Assembly: GCA_949752795.1 (NCBI GenBank)
Contig: CATKHW010000423.1
Coordinates: forward strand, 186,001-250,000
Direction: 5' to 3'
Length of the DNA stretch: 64,000 nucleotides
From: Hyperoodon ampullatus
Lineage: Eukaryota > Chordata > Mammalia > Artiodactyla > Ziphiidae
This document shows, piece by piece, positions 1 to 12,582 of the stretch (position 1 is the first letter of the stretch; each line of letters begins with the position of its first letter). The notes beneath the pieces were generated by a model. It made no database searches, was not told the DNA's origin, and saw only the letters and a program-made list of their open reading frames with translations. Made by a program: the position numbers and the translations under genes.

Positions 1-411
1 GTGAGGGGCCACGGCTTTGTGGGTGGCCCGGTGTGAGTGGGTCTCTGCTGGACTTTCTGCAGGAGTGCCAAGCTGACACCTGTAAAGAAGAGGATGTGTC
101 ACCCATACATTCCGCTGGAATTTCTCTCCGGACAGAGGTGAGGAAGGAAAAAAGCAGTGGGGGCCGGGACAGGAGGGGTATCTCAGGCAGGGCAATGGAA
201 AGCTTCCAGAAGAGCGCCCAGGGCCAGGACCATCCTGGCTGGCCTGCAGGCACCAAGTTGGCCTGCGTGATGTCGCTGGTGTGGCTCCACGGCCCTTCCT
301 CTAAGCTTTCAAGCCCTTGTACATATTCAGGTGTTTTACCTGGGAAGGGTGGGAAAAGTTCAACAGCAGCTGGCCTGGGGCTCAGCTCACGGTTACTCAC
401 AGATGCCTCGG
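1..411. other. Unique-looking flank outside the satellite array
   Basis: This GC-richer stretch has no similarity to the satellite unit; satellite sequence starts abruptly at about 412. I recognise no repeat family or gene here. One exon-like detail is visible: a ctgcag acceptor-like end at 57-62, an open 75-base block at 63-137 (25 codons without a stop, beginning ECQADTC) and a GTGAGG donor-like start at 138. An open frame continues to about 425, running into the satellite, which argues that the openness may be chance. Whether this is ordinary genomic DNA, a gene fragment or another repeat cannot be settled from the sequence alone. Confidence 0.7.
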
Positions 412-2149
412 GTCCCTTTCACTGAGGAAGGTGTAGGTCTTGTCTATTCCATAGTTGTTTTTTGCAATGGTACTTGTGCTTATATCAAACTCTGGTTTTA
501 TGCATCACCCCACCTCTCCTTCCCCCTTAAGCAGGCATAAGAGTGTTTTCTAAATGTGAGACACTGTTCTCTTTCCTAAATCAGTTCAAGTGTAGCCATG
601 TTTACAGGATCTTCATAAGTGATATCTTATGATAAGTTTATTATTCTGTGTGACTTATTTCACTTAGAATCATCATACCTGAATCCACCCATTTTGCTGC
701 TACTGGTCTTATGACATTGATTTCATGGCTGAGGGATATTCCATCGTACGTAAGTACCACAAATTTTTGAACCATTTTTATATTTCCTGGGATATTTAAG
801 GTGTACCCTAGTTAAAGTCCTTGTAAGCAGTGCAGCCCTAAATTTTGGTGTGGCTCTCTCTTATTGATTTTCAGTTTTCCCAAGGTATATTCCCTAGACT
901 GGAAGTGCCCTTGGCTCTGTAGCTCTGTTGTTTACTTGTTTTAGGGAACACAATGTACTCCTCCAGAGAGGCAGTTGGCAATTTACATCCCGCCCATCAG
1001 CATAACAAGGCTCCCTGTTGTCCAGGGCCTGTCCTGCCTTTCTGGTTTTTACACATTTTCTGGATGTCCCTTTTGACCGGTGGGAAGTGATACTTCTTTG
1101 TAGTGCAGATTTGCATTGCCCGCTTGCTTGCTTGGCCAAAAGGGGCGTATGCGTTTTCTCCTGAATATATTCAGCAGAAAACGCATACGCCCTTTTGGGC
1201 TAAATGCATCATTGTCGAAGTTGTGCCCCTCTTCCTGTGCTTTAAAGGCGATTCCAACGTACCTCTTGAAATCTGTTTCCTGCTATTCTGCCTCGGTTTT
1301 AAGTCAACCTCGCTGCCTTCCCTCAACAGATTTTTGGACGATAGTTGTCCTTTATTACTCGGCCAGTTTGTGAATTGCTGTGCCCCTGAGCTCCATTTTT
1401 CAACTCGTTTTTTGTGAGCTGACCGCAAGTCCGACATTTTGCATCAGGACCTATGCTGGTTCCCGGTGGGGGGCTGAGACTTTGGTTAATTCTTCTTCCT
1501 GCCAGGAAGTTAGAGTGATATGTGCCCGTCCAAATGCCTAACAGCTACTCTCTCATTGGTTCTCCTTCTTCCCTTTCATCCTCTGCCAAATTGGCAACCT
1601 GTGCGAACCAGGAGGTTAAAGGGGCTGTCTTTCCAAGTTGGGAGATTGATAGTAAAGCAGATGAAAGTCAAACCGGAGCACCAGGAGAGGGACTATTCTT
1701 TGAGTTTTAGAAACCTTTCGTATTCACAGTGTGTCCGTTCTCTTGGTTTACCGTACATGTTATAGCTGTAGTAATATTCCCTCCAACCTGGAGAGTTGGG
1801 ACCCATGGAATGGGTGCCAGGCATTTGTGCTTTAAAGGTTCTGCATTTGCTCACGCAAACCCACCAAACCTCTCAGTCCCAAGTGTCCCTCCTTATGCCA
1901 CATCCAGCTGTCATTGTAGATAGGGTCATTCCAGGTTTCATCAGAGACCCTGAAGGAATTGTAAAGAATTTCCCAGTTTTTTTGTTTTGTTTTTGAAATT
2001 CCTTTTTATACTGGGTTTGAGCTGATTCTCGCTGCCATGTTTATGCCAGTCTAGACACACTTGATTCCCTTACGGAGACATATCAATACATAGGTTTTAA
2101 GATTCTTTCTAGTCAGATATATTCCTCTGCGGGAAATATGGGGTTCTGA
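412..2149 (+). repeat. Satellite unit 1, array-edge unit
   Basis: First unit, 1,738 bp. The array edge cuts into the L1 3' UTR, so this copy lacks the poly(A) remnant on its left. The palindrome at 1131-1204 has several mismatches (aggggcg in the left arm; tcagcag and ttgggctaa in the right). Private changes are frequent (gttttttgcaatgg, cacgcaaaccc), as expected at an edge. Confidence 0.95.
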
Positions 2150-3886
2150 GTCCCTTTCACTGAGGAAGGTGTAGGTCTTGTCTATTCCATAGTTGGTTTT
2201 TGGAATGGTACCTGTGCTTATATCAAACTCTGGTTTTATGCATCACCCCACCTCTCCTTCCCCCTTAAGCAGGCATAAGAGTGTTTTCTAAATGTGAGAC
2301 ACTGTTCTCTTTCCTAAGTCAGTTCAAGTGTAGCCATGTTCACAGGATCTTCATAAGTGATATCTTATGATAAGTTTCTTTTTCTGTGTGACTTATTTCA
2401 CTTAGAATCATCTTACCTGAATCCACCCGTTTTGCTGCTACTGGTCTTATGACATTGATTTCATGGTTGAGGGATATTCCATCGTACGTAAGTACCACAA
2501 TTTTTTGAACCATTTTTATATTTTCTGGGATATTTATGGTGTACCCAAGTTGAGGTCCTTGTAAGCAGTGCAGCCCTAAATTTTGGGGTGGCTCTGTCTT
2601 ATTGATTTTCAGTTTTCCCAAGGTATATTCCCTAGACTGGAAGTGCCCTTGGCTCTGTAGCTCTATTCTTTACTTGTTGTGGGGAACACAATGTACTCCT
2701 CCAGAGAGGGAGTTGGCAATTAAATCCCGACAATCAGCATAACATGGCTCCCTGTTCTCCAGGGCCTGTCTTGCCTTTCTGGTTTTTACACATTTTGTGG
2801 ATTTCCCTTTTGACTGGTGGGAAGTGATACTTCTTTGTAGTGCAGATTTCAATTGACCGCTTGCTTGCTTGGCCATAAAGGGCATATGCGTTTTCTCCTG
2901 AATATATTCAGGAGAAAACGCATAAGCCCTTTTTGGCCAAGTGCATCATTGTCGAAGTTGTGCCCTCTTCCTGTGCTTTAAAGGCGATTCCAACGTACCT
3001 CTTAAAATCTGTTTCCTGCTATTCTGCCTCGCTTTCATGTCCGCCTCGTTGCCTTCCCTCAATAGATTTTTGGACGATAGTTGTCCTTTATTACTCGGCC
3101 AGTTTGTGAATTGCTGTGCCACTGAGCTCCATTTTTCAACTCGTTTTTTGTGAGCTGACCGCAAGTCCAAAATTTTGGCTCAGGAACTATGCTGGTTCCC
3201 GGTGGGCGGCTGAGACTTTGGTTAATTCTTCTTCCTACCGGGAAGTTAGAGTGTTATGTGCCCGTCCAAATGCCTAACAGCTACTCTCTCATTGGTTCTC
3301 CCTCTTCCCTTTCATCCTCTGCCAAATAGGAAAGCTGTGCGAACCAGGAGGTTAAAGGGGCTGTCTCTCCAAGTTGGGAGATTGATAGTAAAGCAAATGG
3401 AAAGTCAAACCGGAGCACCAGGAGAGGGACTATTCGTTGAGTTTTAGAAACATTTCGTATTCAAAGTGTGTCCGTTCCCTACGTCTCCCGTACATGTTAT
3501 AGCTGTAGTAATATTCCCTTCAACCTGGAGAGTTGCGACCCATGGAAAGGGTGCCAGGCATTTGTGCTTTAAAGGTTCTGCATTTGCTCACCCAATCTCA
3601 GCAATCGTCTCAGTCCCAAGTGTCCAGCCTTATGCCACATCCAGCTGTCGTTGTACATAGGGTTATTCCAGGATTCATCAGAGACCCTGAAGGGATTGTA
3701 AAGAATTTCACAGTTTTTTTGTTTTGTTTTTGAAATTCCTTTTGGTAGTGGGTTTGAGCTGATTCACGCTGCCATGTTTATGCCAGTCTAGACACACTTG
3801 ACTCCCTTACGGAGACATATCAATACATAGGTTTTAAGATTCTTACTAGTCAGATATATTCCTCTGTGGGAAATATGGGGTTTTGA
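2150..3886 (+). repeat. Satellite unit 2
   Basis: 1,737 bp. It is among the most diverged units: gatttcaattgaccgc beside the palindrome (2868-2941, arm mismatches cataaag, gcatat, cataagc) and cccgacaatcagc in the L1 part. It shares ccctacgtctcccg in the tail with units 3 and 4. Confidence 0.95.
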
Positions 3887-5625
3887 GTCCCTTTCTCTGA
3901 GGAAGGTGTAGGTCTTGTCTATTCCATAGTTGGTTTTTGGAACGGTACCTGTGCTTATGTCAAACTCTGGTTTTATGCATCACCCCACCTCTCCTTCCCC
4001 CTTAAGCAGGCATAAGAGTGTTTTCTAAATGTGAGACACTGTTCTCTTTCCTAACTCAGTTCAAGTGTAGCCATGTTTACAGGATCTTCATAAGTGATAT
4101 CTTATGATAAGTTTCTTTTTCTGTGTGAGTTATTTCACTTAGAATCATCGTACTTGAATCCACCCATTTTGCTGCTACTGGTCTTATGACATTGATTTCA
4201 TGGCTGAGGGATATTCCATCGTACGTAATTACCACAATTTTTTGAACCATTTTTATATTTCCTGGGATATTTAAGGTGTACCCAAGTTGAGGTCCTTGTA
4301 AGCAGTGCAGCCCTAAATTTTGGTGTGGCTCTGTCTTATTGATTTTCAGTTATCCCGAGGTATATTCCCTAGACTGGAAGTGCCCTGGTCTCTGTAGCTC
4401 TGTTCTTTACTTGTTTTAGGGAACACAATGTACTCCTCCAGAGAGGCAGTTGGCAATTTACATCCCGCCCATCATCATAACAAGGCTCCCTGTTCTCCAG
4501 GGCCTGTCTTGCCTTTCTGGTTTTTACACATTTTGTGGATGTCCCTTTTGACCGGTGGGAAGTGATACTTCTTTGTAGTGCAGATTTGCATTGCCCGCTT
4601 GCTTGCTTGGCCAAAAAGGGCGTATGCATTTTCTCCTGAACATATTCAGGAGAAAACGCATACGCCCTTTTTGGCCAAGTGCATCATTGTCGAAGTTGTG
4701 CCCCTCTTCCTGTGCTTTAAAGACGATTCCAACATACCTCTTGAAATCTGTTTCCTGCTATTCTGCCTCGCTTTCAAGTCTGCCACGTTGCCTTCCCTCA
4801 ACAGATTTTTGGACGATAGTTGTCCTTTATTACTCGGCCAGTTTGTGAATTGCTGTGCCCCTGAGCTCCAATTTTCAACTCGTTTTTTGTGAGCTGACCG
4901 CAAGTCCAACATTTTGGTTCAGGACCTATGCTGGTTCCCGGTGGGGGGCTGAGACTTTGGTTAATTCTTCTTCCTACCGGGAAGTTAGAATGATATGTGC
5001 CCGTCCAAATGCCTAACAGCTACTCTCTCATTGGTTCTCCCTCTTCCCTTTCATCCTCTGCCAAATTGGAAAGCTGTGCGAACCAAGAGGTTTAAGGGGC
5101 TGTCTCTCCAAGTTGGGAGATTGATAGTAAAGCAGATGGAAAGTCAAACCGGAGCACCAGGAGAGCGACAATTCGTTGAGTTTTAGATACATTTCGTATT
5201 CAAAGTGTGTCCTTTCCCTACGTCTCCCGTACATGTTATAGCTGTAGTAATATTCCCTTCAACCTGGAGAGTTGGGACCCATGGAATGGGTGCCAGGCAT
5301 TTGTGCTTTCAAGGGTCTGCATTTGCTCACCCAATCTCACCAATCCTCTCAGTCCCAAGTGTCCAGCCTTATGACACATCCAGCTGTCGTTGTAGATAGG
5401 GTCATTCCAGGTTTCATCAGAGACCCTGAAGGAATTGTAAAGAATTTCCCAGTTTTTATGTTTTGTTTTTGATATTCCTTTTGGTAGTGGGTTTGAGGTG
5501 ATTCTCGCTGCCATGTTTATGCCAGTCTAGACATACTTGATTCCCTTACGGAGACATATCAATACATAGGTTTTAAGATTTTTACTAGTCAGATATATTA
5601 CTGTGTGGGAAATATGGGGTTTTGA
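3887..5625 (+). repeat. Satellite unit 3
   Basis: 1,739 bp, palindrome 4606-4679 with gcatttt and gaacat changes. Shares gccacgttgcc and ctccaattttcaactcg with unit 4, showing that these two are close relatives. Confidence 0.95.
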
Positions 5626-7366
5626 GTCCCTTTCACTGAGGAAGGTGTAGGTCTTGTCTGTTCCATAGTTGGTTTTTGGAACGGTACCTGTGCTTACATC
5701 AAACTCTGGTTTTATGCATCACCCCACCTCTCCTTCCCCCTTAAGCAGTCATAAGAGTGTTTTCTAAATGTGAGACACTGTTCTCTTTCCTAACTCAGTT
5801 CAAGTGTAGCCATGTTTACAGGATCTTCATAAGTGATATCTTATGATAAGTTTCTTTTTCTGTGTGACTTATTTCACTTAGAATCATCATACTTGAATCC
5901 ACCCATTTTGCTGCTACTGGTCTTATGACATTGATTTCATGGCTGAGGGATATTCCATCGTACGTATGTACCACAATTTTTTGAACCATTTTTATATTTC
6001 CTGGGAAATTTAAGGTGTACCCAAGTTGAGGTCCTTGTAAGCAGTGCAGCCCTAAATTTTGGGGTGGCTCTGTTTTATTGATTTTCAGTTTTCCCAAAGT
6101 ATAGTCCCTAGACTGGAAGTGCCCTTGGCTCTGTAGCTCTGTTCTTTACTTGTTTTAGGGAACACAATGTACTCCTCCAGAGAGGCAGTTGGCAATTTAC
6201 ATCCCGCCCATCAGCATAACAAGGCTCCCTGTTCTCCAGGGCCTGTCTTGCCTTTCTGGTTTTTACACATTTTGTGGATGTCCCTTTTGACCGGTTGGAA
6301 GTGATACATCTCTGTAGTGCAGATTTGCATTGCCCGCTTTCTTGCTTGGCCAACAAGGGCGTATGCGTTTTCTCCTGAGTATATTCAGGAGAAAACGCAT
6401 ACGCCCTTTTTGGCCAAGTGCATCATTGTCGAAGTTGTGCCCCTCTTCCTGTGCTTTAAAGGCGATTCCAACGTACCTCTTGAAATCTGTTTCCTGCTAT
6501 TCTGCCTCGCTTTCAAGTCCGCCACGTTGCCTTCCCTCAACAGATTTTTGGACGATAGTTGTCCTTTATTACTCGGCCAGTTTGTGAATTGCTGTGCCCC
6601 TGAGCTCCAATTTTCAACTCGTTTTTTGTGAGCTGACCGCAAGTCCAAAATTTTGGTTCAGGACCTATGCTGGTTCCCGGTGGGGGGCTGAGACTTTGGT
6701 TAATTCTTCTTCCTGCCGGGAAGTTAGAGTGATATGTGCCCGTCCAAATGCCTAACAGCTACTCTCTCATTGGTTCTCCCTCTTCCCTTTCATCCTCTGC
6801 CAAATTGGAAAGCTGTGTGAACCAGGAGGTTAAAGGGGCTGTCTCTCCAAGTTGGGAGGTTGATAGTAAAGCAGATGGAAAATCAAACCGGAGCACCAGG
6901 AGAGGGACAATTCGTTGAGTTTTAGAAACATTTCGTATACAAAGTGTGTCCGTTCCCTACGTCTCCCGTACATGTTATAGCTGTAGTAATATTCCCTTCA
7001 ACCTGGAGAGTTGGGACCCATTGAATGGGTGCCAGGCATTTGTGCTTTAAAGGGTCTGCATTTGCTCACCCAATCTCACCAATCGTCTCAGTCCCAAGTG
7101 TCCAGCCTTATGCCACATCCAGCTGTCGTTGTAGATAGGGTCATTCCAGGTTTCATCAGAGACCCTGAAGGAATTGTAAAGAATTTCCCAGTTTTCTTTT
7201 GTTTTGTTTTTGAAATTCCTTTTTATAGTGGGTTTGAGCTGATTCTCGCTGCCATGTTTATGCCAGTCTAGACACACTTGATTCCCTTACGGAGACATAT
7301 CAATACATAGGTTTTAAGATTCTTACTAGTCAGATATATTCCTCTGTGGGAAATATGGGGTTTTGA
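5626..7366 (+). repeat. Satellite unit 4
   Basis: 1,741 bp, the longest regular unit; the poly(A)-remnant tract is expanded near 7194 (ttttcttttgttttg). Palindrome 6345-6418 has ccaacaagg and gagtatattc changes. Confidence 0.95.
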
Positions 7367-9105
7367 GTCCCTTTCACTGAAGAAGGTGCAGGTCTTGTCT
7401 ATTCCATAGTTGGTTTTTGGAACGGTACATGTGCTTATATCAAACTCTGGTTTTATGCATCACCCCACCTCTCCTTCCCCCTTAGGCACGCATAAGAGTG
7501 TTTTCTAAATGTGAGACACTGTTCTCTTTCCTAACTCAGTTCAACTGTAGCCATGTTTACAGGATCTTCATAAGTGATATCTTATGATAAGTTTCTTTTT
7601 CTGTGTGACTTATTTCACTTAGAATCATCGTACCTGAATCCACCAATTTTGCTGCTACTGGTCTTATGACATTGATTTCATGGCTGAGGGATATCCCATC
7701 GTACGTAAGTACCACAATTTTTTGAACCATTTTTATATTTCCTGGGATATTTAAGGTGTACCCAAGTTGAGGTCCTTGTAAGCAGTGCAGCCCTAAATTT
7801 TGGGGTGGCTCTGTCTTATTGATTTTCAGTTTTCCCAAGGTATATTCCCTAGACTGGAAGTGCCCTTGGCTCTGTAGCTCTGTACTTTACTTGTTTTAGG
7901 GAACACAATGCACTCCTCCAGAGAGGCAGTTGGCAATTTACCTCCCGCCCATCAGCATAACAAGGCTCCCTGTTCTCCAGGGCCTGTCTTGCCTTTCTGG
8001 TTTTTACACATTTTGAGGATGTCCCTTTTGACCGGTGGGAAGTGATACTTCTTTGTAGTGCAGATTTGTATTGCCCGCTTGATTGCTTGGCCAAAAAGGG
8101 CGTATGCGTTTTCTCCTGAATATATTCAGGAGAAAACGCATACGCACTTTTTGGCCAACTGCATCATTGTGGAAGTTGTGCCCCTCTTCCTGTGCTTTAA
8201 AGGTGATTCCAACGTACCTATCGAAATCTGTTTCCTGCTATTTTGTCTGGCTTTCAAGTCCGCCTCGTTGCCTTCCCTCAACAGATTTTTGGATGATAGT
8301 TGTCTTTTATTACTCTGCCGGTTTGTGAATTGCTGTGCCCTTGAGCTCCATTATTCAACTCGTTTTTTTGTGAGCTGACCGCAAGTCCAAATGTTTGCTT
8401 CAGGACCTATACTGGTTCCCGGTGGGTGGCTGAGGCTTTGGTTAATTCTTCTTCCTGCAGGGAAATTAGAGTGACAAGTGCACGTCCAAATGCCTAAGAG
8501 CTACTCTCTCATTGGTTCTCCCTCTTCCCTTTCATCCTCTGACAAATGGGCAACCTGTGCGAACCAGGAGGTTAAAGGGGCTGTCTCTCCATGTTGGGAG
8601 ATTGATAGCAAAGCAGATGGAAAGTCAAACTGGAGCACCAGGAGAGGGACTATTCGTTGAGTTTTAGAAACCTTTCGTATTCACAGTTTGTCCGTTCTCT
8701 AGGTTTCCTGTACATGTTATAGCTGTAGTAATATTCCCTTCAACCTGGAGAGTTGGGACCCATGGAATGGGTGCCATGCATTATTGCTTTAAAGGGTCTG
8801 CATTTGCTCACCCAATCTCACCAATCCTCTCAGTCCCAAGTGTCCAGCCTTATGCCACATCCAGCTGTCGTTGTAGATAGGGTCATTCCAGGTTTCATCA
8901 GAGACCCTGAAGGAATTGTAAAGAATTTCCCAGTTTTTTTGTTTTGTTTTTGAAATTCCTTTTTATAGTGGGTTTGAGCTGATTCATGCTGCCATGTTTA
9001 TGCCAGTCTAGACACACTTGATTCCCTTATGGAGACATATCAATACGTAGGTTTTAAGTTTCTTACTAGTCAGATATATTCCTCTGCGGGAACTATGGTG
9101 TTTGA
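7367..9105 (+). repeat. Satellite unit 5
   Basis: 1,739 bp. Palindrome 8086-8159 with cgcactttt and a terminal mismatch. In its non-L1 segment it carries the tgcattattgc variant (near 8777) otherwise typical of B and C units far downstream. Confidence 0.95.
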
Positions 9106-10844
9106 GTCCCTTTCACTGAGGAAGGTGTAGGTCTTGTCTATTCCATAGTTGGTTTTTGGAACGGTACCTGTGCTTATATCAAACTCTGGTTTTATGCATC
9201 ACCCCAGCTCTCCTTCCCCCTTAAGCAGGCATAAGAGTGTTTTCTAAATGTGACACACTGCTCTCTTTCCTAACTCAGTTCAAGTGTAACCATGTTTACA
9301 GGATCTTCATAAGTGATATCTTATGATAAGTTTCTTTTTCTGTGTGACGTATTTCACTTAGAATCATCGTACCTGAATCCACCCATTTTGCTGCTACTGG
9401 TCTTATGACATTGATTTCATGGCTGAGGGATATTCCATCGTACGTAAGTACCACAATTTTTTGAACCATTTTTATATATCCTGGGATACTTATGGTGTAC
9501 CCAAGTTGAGGTCCTTGTAAGCAGTGAAGCCCTAAATTTTGAGGTGGCTCTGTCTTATTGATTTTCAGTTTTCCCAAGGTATATTCCCTAGACTGGAAGT
9601 GCCCTTGGCTCTGTAGCTCTGTTGTTTACTTGTTTTAGGGAACACAATGCACTCCTCCAGAGAGGCAGTTGGCAATTTACATCCCGCCCATCAGCATAAC
9701 AAGTCTCCCTGTTCTCCAGGGCCTGTCTTGCCTTTCTGGTTTTTACACATTTTATGGATGTCCCTTTTGACCTGTGGGAAGTGATACTTCTTTGTAGTGC
9801 AGATTTGCATTGCCCTCTTGCTTGCTTGGCCAAAAAGGGCGTATGCGTTTTCTCCTGAATATATTCAGGAGAAAACGCATACGCCCTTTTTGGACAAGTG
9901 CATCATTGTCGAATTTGTGCCCCTCTTCCTGTGCTTTAAAGGCGATTCCAACGTACCTCTTGAAATCTGTTTCCTGCTATTCTGCCTCGCTTTCAAGTCC
10001 GCCTCGTTGCCTTCCCTCAACAGATTTTTGGACGATAGTTGTCCTTTATTACTCTGCCAGTTTGTGAATTGCTGTGCCCCTGAGCTCCATTTTTCAACTC
10101 GTTTTTGGTGAGCTGACCGCATGTCCAAAATTTTGGTTCAGAACCTATGCTGGTTCCCAGTGGGTGGCTGAGACTTTGGTAAATTCTTCTTCCTGCTGGG
10201 AAATTACAGTGATATGTGCCCGTCCAAATGCCTAACAGCTACTCTCTCATTGGTTCTCCCTCTTCCCTTTCATCCTCTGCCAAATTGGCAACCTGTGCGA
10301 ACCAGGAGGTTAAAGGGGCTGTCTCTCCAAGTTGGGAGGTTGATAGTAAAGCAGATGGAAAGTCAAACAGGAGCACCAGAAGAGGGACTATTCGTTGAGT
10401 TTTAGAAACCTTTCGTATTCACGTTGTGTCTGTTCTCTAGGTTTCCTGTACATGTTATAGCTGTACTAATATTCCCTTCAACCTGGAGAGTTGGGACCCA
10501 TGGAATGGGTGCCAGGCATTTGTGCTTTAAAGGGTCTGCATTTGCTCACCCAATCTCACCAATCCTCTCCGTCCCAAGTGTCCAGACTTATGCCACATCC
10601 AGCTGTCGTTGTAGATAGGGTCATTCCAGGTTTCATCAGAGACCCTGAAGGAATTGTAAAGAATTTCCCAGTTTTTTTGTTTTGTTTTTGAAATTCCTTT
10701 TTATAGTGGGTTTGAGCTGATTCTCACTGCCATGTTTCTGCCAGTCTAGACACACTTGATTCCCTTACGGAGACATATCAATACATAGGTTTTAAGATTC
10801 TTACTAGTCAGATATATTCCTCTGTGGGAAATATGGGGTTTTGA
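9106..10844 (+). repeat. Satellite unit 6
   Basis: 1,739 bp. The L1 part has atatatcctgggatact and gtgaagccc, and the palindrome (9825-9898) has ttggacaag. The same marks occur in unit 8, two units on, indicating an old dimer relation of 3,477 bp. Confidence 0.95.
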
Positions 10845-12582
10845 GTCCCTTTCCCTGAGAAAGGTGTAGGTCTTGTCTATTCCATAGTTGGTTTTTGGAA
10901 TGGTACCTGTTCTTATATCAAACTCTGGTTTTATGCATCACCCCACCTCTCCTTCCCCCTTAAGCAGGAATAAGAATGTTTTCTAAATGTGAGACACTGC
11001 TCTCTTTCCTAACTCAGTTCAAGTGTAACCATGTTTACAGAATCTTCTTAAGTGATATCTTATGATAAGAATCTTTTTCTGTGTGACTTATTTCACTTAC
11101 AATCATCGTACCTGAATCCACCCATTTTGCTGCTACTGGTCTTATGACATTGATTTCATGGCTGAGGGATATTCCATCGTACGTAAGTACCCAATTTTTT
11201 GAACCATTTTTATATTTCCTGGGATATTTAAGGTGTACCCAAGTTGAGGTCCTTGTAAGCAGTGCAGCCCTAAATTTTGGGGTGGCTCTGTCTTATTGAT
11301 TTTCAGTTTTCCCAAGGTATATTCCCTAGACTGGAAATGCCCTTGGCTCTGTAGTTCTGTTCTTTACTTGTTTTAGGGAACACAATGCACTCCTCCAGAG
11401 AGGCAGTTGGCAATTTACATCCCGCCCATCAGCATAACAAGGCTCCCTGTTTTCCAGGGCCTGTCTTGCCTTTCTGGTTTTTACACATTTTGTGGATGTC
11501 CCTTTTGACCGGTGGGAAGTGATACTTCTTTGTAGTGCAGATTTGCATTGCCCGCTTGCTTGCTTGGCCAAAAAGAGCGTATGCGTTTTCTCCTGAATAT
11601 ATTCAGGAAAAAACGCATACGCCCTATTTGGCCAAGTGCATCATTGTCGAAGTTGTGCCCCTCTACCTGTGCTTTAAAGGCGATTCCAACGTACCTCTTG
11701 ACATGTGTTTCCCGCTATTCTGCCTCGCTTTCAAGTCCGCCTTGTTGCCTTCCCGCAACAGATTTTTGATCGATAGTTGTCCTTTATTACTCGGCCAGTT
11801 TGTGAATTGCTGTGCCCCTGAGCTCCATTTATCAACTCCTTTTTTGTGAGCTGACCGCATGTCCAAAATTTTGGTTCAGGACCTATGCTGGTTCCGGGTG
11901 GGGGGCTGAGACTTTGGTTAATTCTTCTTCCTGCCGGGAAATTACAGTGATATGTGCCCGTCCAAATGCCTAGCAGCTACTCTCTCATTGGTTCTCCCTC
12001 TTCCCTTTCATCCTCTGCCAAATTGGCAACTTGTGCGAACCAGGAGGTTAAAGGGGCTATCTCTCCTAGTTGGGAGATTGATAGTAAAGCAGATGGAAAG
12101 TCAAACCAGACCACCAAGAGAGGTACTATTCGTTGAGTTTTAGAAACCTTTCGTATTCACAGTTTGTCCGTTCTCCAGGTTTCCCGTACATGTTATAGCT
12201 GTAGTAATATTCCATTTAACCTTGAGATTTGGGACCCATGGAATGGGTGCCAGGCATTTGTGCTTTAAAGGGTCTGCATTTGCTCACCCAATCTCACCAA
12301 TCCTCTCAGTCCCAAGTGTCCAGCCTTATGCCACATCCAGCTGTCATTGTAGATAGGGTCATTCCAGGTTTCATCAGAGACCCTGAAGGAATTGTAAAGA
12401 ATTTCCCAGTTTTTTTGTTTTGTTTTTGAAATTCCTTTTTATAGTGGGTTTGAGCTGATTCTCACTGCCATGTTTATGCCAGTCTAGACACACTTGATTC
12501 CCTTATGGAGACATATCAATATATAGGTTTTAATATCCTTACTAGTCAGATATATTCCTCTGTGGGAAATATGGGGTTTTGA
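10845..12582 (+). repeat. Satellite unit 7
   Basis: 1,738 bp. Private changes include gataagaatc in the L1 part and tttttgatcgatag after the palindrome. Palindrome 11563-11636 is weakened by aaagagcg, aggaaaaaac and ccctattt. Confidence 0.95.

Noticed and set aside
33..425. 130-codon frame in the flank
   Set aside because: Runs from the flank into the satellite, has a compositionally ordinary translation and no recognisable domain; only the small exon-like block was kept as a weak observation.
2450..2500. catcgtacgtaagtacc with a cgtacg core as a regulatory site
   Set aside because: It lies within the L1 ORF2 remnant (antisense of the ...YDGIS/YNGI... region), so it is explained by L1 descent with mutation.
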